From positions 1-6,804 of the forward strand of contig CAIUGQ010000338.1 of NCBI GenBank assembly GCA_903898725.1: a stretch of DNA of 6,804 nucleotides, given 5' to 3'. The translations under genes were made by a program, and so were the position numbers. Positions 5,761 to 6,804 of this stretch are shown here, piece by piece. Every line of letters starts with the position of its first letter. Position 1 is the stretch's first letter. The DNA is from an uncultured Burkholderiales bacterium. Its GTDB lineage: Bacteria; Pseudomonadota; Gammaproteobacteria; Burkholderiales; Burkholderiaceae_E. The notes below the pieces were generated by a model. It was not told where the DNA came from. It worked only from the letters and a program-made list of their open reading frames with translations, and did no database searches.

Positions 5761-5774
5761 TCGAAGTCCTGATC
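5751..5774 (+). repeat. Perfect 12-bp tandem duplication across the rhodanese stop
   Basis: GAAGTCCTGATC occurs twice head-to-tail, at 5751-5762 and 5763-5774. The first copy contains the stop codon TGA (5758-5760). Because 12 is a multiple of three, the second copy places another TGA (5770-5772) in the same frame. It looks like a replication slippage event and leaves the protein unchanged. Confidence 0.9.
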
Positions 5775-5787
5775 CGAGAGGGTTCCG

Positions 5788-6048
5788 ATGAACGCCAAGG
5801 TCACGATGTACTGCACGGCCGTCTGCCCCTATTGCGTGCGCGCGGAGTCGCTGCTGCGCCAGCGCGGCGTGGCCGACATCGACAAGATCCGCATCGACGA
5901 GGACCCGGCCCAGCGCGACGCGATGATCGCGCGCACCGGCCGGCGCACCGTGCCGCAGATCTACATAGGCGAGACCCACGTCGGCGGCTGCGACGATCTC
6001 CATGCGCTCGACCGCGCGGGCGGCCTCGCGCCGCTGCTGCAGGCCTGA
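5788..6048 (+). CDS. grxC: Glutaredoxin 3
   Basis: This 86-residue dithiol glutaredoxin is a cytoplasmic thiol-disulfide oxidoreductase that reduces disulfides and glutathione mixed disulfides with glutathione. The active site CPYC is at 13-16, the cis-proline motif TVPQIYI is at 54-60, and the glutathione-binding GGCDD is at 66-70. Length and motifs match E. coli Grx3, including the extra Cys in GGCDD (Cys68 here). A further Cys at position 9, three residues before the active-site segment, is not in the E. coli protein. GAGAGGG at 5776-5782 is a good ribosome site five bases before the ATG. The gene lies between the rhodanese and secB, an arrangement familiar in betaproteobacteria. Confidence 0.97.
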   Translation: MNAKVTMYCTAVCPYCVRAESLLRQRGVADIDKIRIDEDPAQRDAMIARTGRRTVPQIYIGETHVGGCDDLHALDRAGGLAPLLQA

Positions 6049-6086
6049 GCCGTCCCCAACACTCTCCCCATCAAGGATCCCGTTTC

Positions 6087-6572
6087 ATGAGCGACGCCAC
6101 GCAGCCGGTCTTCCAGATCCAGCGCATGTATCTCAAGGACCTGTCGCTCGAGATCCCCGGCGCGCCGCGGATCTTCCTCGAGCAGCAGGCGCCCGCGGTC
6201 GAGATCGCGATCGATTCCGCCCACGAGGCGCTGACCGAGTCGATCCACGAGGTCACCGTGATGGCCACGGTCACCACCAAGATCGGCGCCGAGAAGGTCG
6301 TCTTCCTGGTCGAGGCCAAGCAGGCCGGCATCTTCGAGATCCGCAACATCCCGGCCGAGCAGATGCCGATCGTCATCAACGTGGTCTGCCCGAACGTCAT
6401 CTACCCGTACCTGCGCGCGAACATCGCCGACGTGGTCTCGCGGGCCGGCTTCCCGCCGATCCACCTCGCCGAGATCAACTTCGAGGCGCTGTACCAGCAG
6501 AAGATGCAGCAGCAGGCTGCGGCAGCGCCCGCCAGCGGCCCGCAGATCATCGTGCCCGGCCGGGCCAACTGA
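6087..6572 (+). CDS. secB: Protein-export chaperone SecB
   Basis: This 161-residue cytoplasmic chaperone binds unfolded preproteins and delivers them to SecA at the Sec translocase; the family works as a homotetramer. Diagnostic stretches are FQIQRMYLKDLSLEIPGAP (9-27), the acidic/hydrophobic beta core (IHEVTVMATVT, 53-63), CPNVIYPYLR (101-110), the SecB signature GFPPIHLAEINFEALY (121-136), and a flexible Gln/Ala-rich C-terminal tail. Family length is usual. AAGGA at 6073-6077 lies nine bases before the ATG. It follows grxC by 38 bases and precedes the SH3-domain gene by 11 bases, so all are probably co-transcribed. Nothing is missing or unusual. Confidence 0.98.
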   Translation: MSDATQPVFQIQRMYLKDLSLEIPGAPRIFLEQQAPAVEIAIDSAHEALTESIHEVTVMATVTTKIGAEKVVFLVEAKQAGIFEIRNIPAEQMPIVINVVCPNVIYPYLRANIADVVSRAGFPPIHLAEINFEALYQQKMQQQAAAAPASGPQIIVPGRAN

Positions 6573-6583
6573 GGGCCGGGGCG

Positions 6584-6804
6584 ATGCGCCGGTCCGCCGC
6601 CGTCGTCGCCCCGCTCGTCGCGGCGGCGCTTTGCGCGCTCGCCGCGCCTGCCGTCGCCGAGATCCGCGGCGTCGCCGCGGCCGCGGTGCTCTACGACGGC
6701 CCCTCCAAGCAGGCGCGCAAGCTGTTCGCCGCGCCGCGCGGCATGCCGCTCGAGGTGATCTCCACGCTCGGCCAGTGGGTCAAGGTGCGCGACGTCGCCG
6801 GCGA
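6584..6804 (+). CDS. Secreted SH3b-domain protein, 3' end cut by window
   Basis: The first 73 residues are visible. Residues 1-25 form a signal peptide: MRR, a hydrophobic Ala/Leu/Val core, and APAVA before Glu26, a signal peptidase I site. The following segment, AAAVLYDGPSKQARKLFAAP (32-51) and then GMPLEVISTLGQWVKVRD (53-70), has the pattern of a bacterial SH3 (SH3b) domain, usually a periplasmic ligand- or wall-binding module. Cys17 lies in the hydrophobic core but is preceded by Leu, so it is not a lipobox. The GAGGG overlapping the secB stop (6571-6575) can serve as ribosome site, eight bases before ATG. Specific function is not known. Confidence 0.85.
   Translation, partial: MRRSAAVVAPLVAAALCALAAPAVAEIRGVAAAAVLYDGPSKQARKLFAAPRGMPLEVISTLGQWVKVRDVAG

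Noticed and set aside
5421..6572. Plus-strand frame joining an out-of-frame rhodanese/grxC region to SecB
   Set aside because: The upstream part is Arg/Ala-rich out-of-frame translation. SecB starts at the ATG at 6087 with its own ribosome site and canonical N-terminus.
6626..6637. Possible lipobox Cys in the SH3-domain protein signal peptide
   Set aside because: Cys17 is preceded by Leu rather than Gly/Ala/Ser and sits in the hydrophobic core; APAVA before Glu26 is a better signal peptidase I site.

Overview
The window is GC-rich chromosomal DNA with densely packed genes. Gene content and order point to a betaproteobacterium, most likely Burkholderiales: phosphoglycerate mutase and a carboxyl-terminal protease face away from a rhodanese, glutaredoxin 3 and SecB. 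That assignment is inference from gene order and protein character; genus cannot be read from the sequence.

Layout. Minus strand, 1-1870: a partial alpha/beta hydrolase (1-641) lies downstream of a luciferase-like flavin monooxygenase (638-1870). The two overlap in an ATGA stop/start, and a candidate promoter with an adjoining palindrome lies in front. Minus strand, 2014-2772: a MoeB/ThiF-type E1-like adenylyltransferase. Minus strand, 2912-4336: an S41 carboxyl-terminal protease, followed by two hairpins, one resembling an intrinsic terminator. Minus strand, 4540-5292: 2,3-bisphosphoglycerate-dependent phosphoglycerate mutase. A 63-base divergent intergenic region (5293-5355) holds a perfect TATAAT and a perfect 10-bp palindrome. 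Plus strand, 5356 to the end: membrane-anchored rhodanese, glutaredoxin GrxC, export chaperone SecB and the start of a secreted SH3-domain protein, all tightly spaced as one likely operon.

How the genes work together. The right part is housekeeping: glycolysis, periplasmic proteolysis, thiol/sulfur chemistry and protein export. The left part (monooxygenase plus hydrolase) looks like an accessory catabolic or detoxification module. The hydrolase carries Asp, not Ser, at the nucleophile elbow, as in epoxide hydrolases and haloalkane dehalogenases, which suggests oxidation followed by hydrolytic opening of an unknown substrate. I see no RNA genes, insertion sequences, CRISPR arrays or phage genes. 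Nothing here clearly amounts to a new system; the coupled oxidase/hydrolase pair with its possible operator is the part most worth following up.
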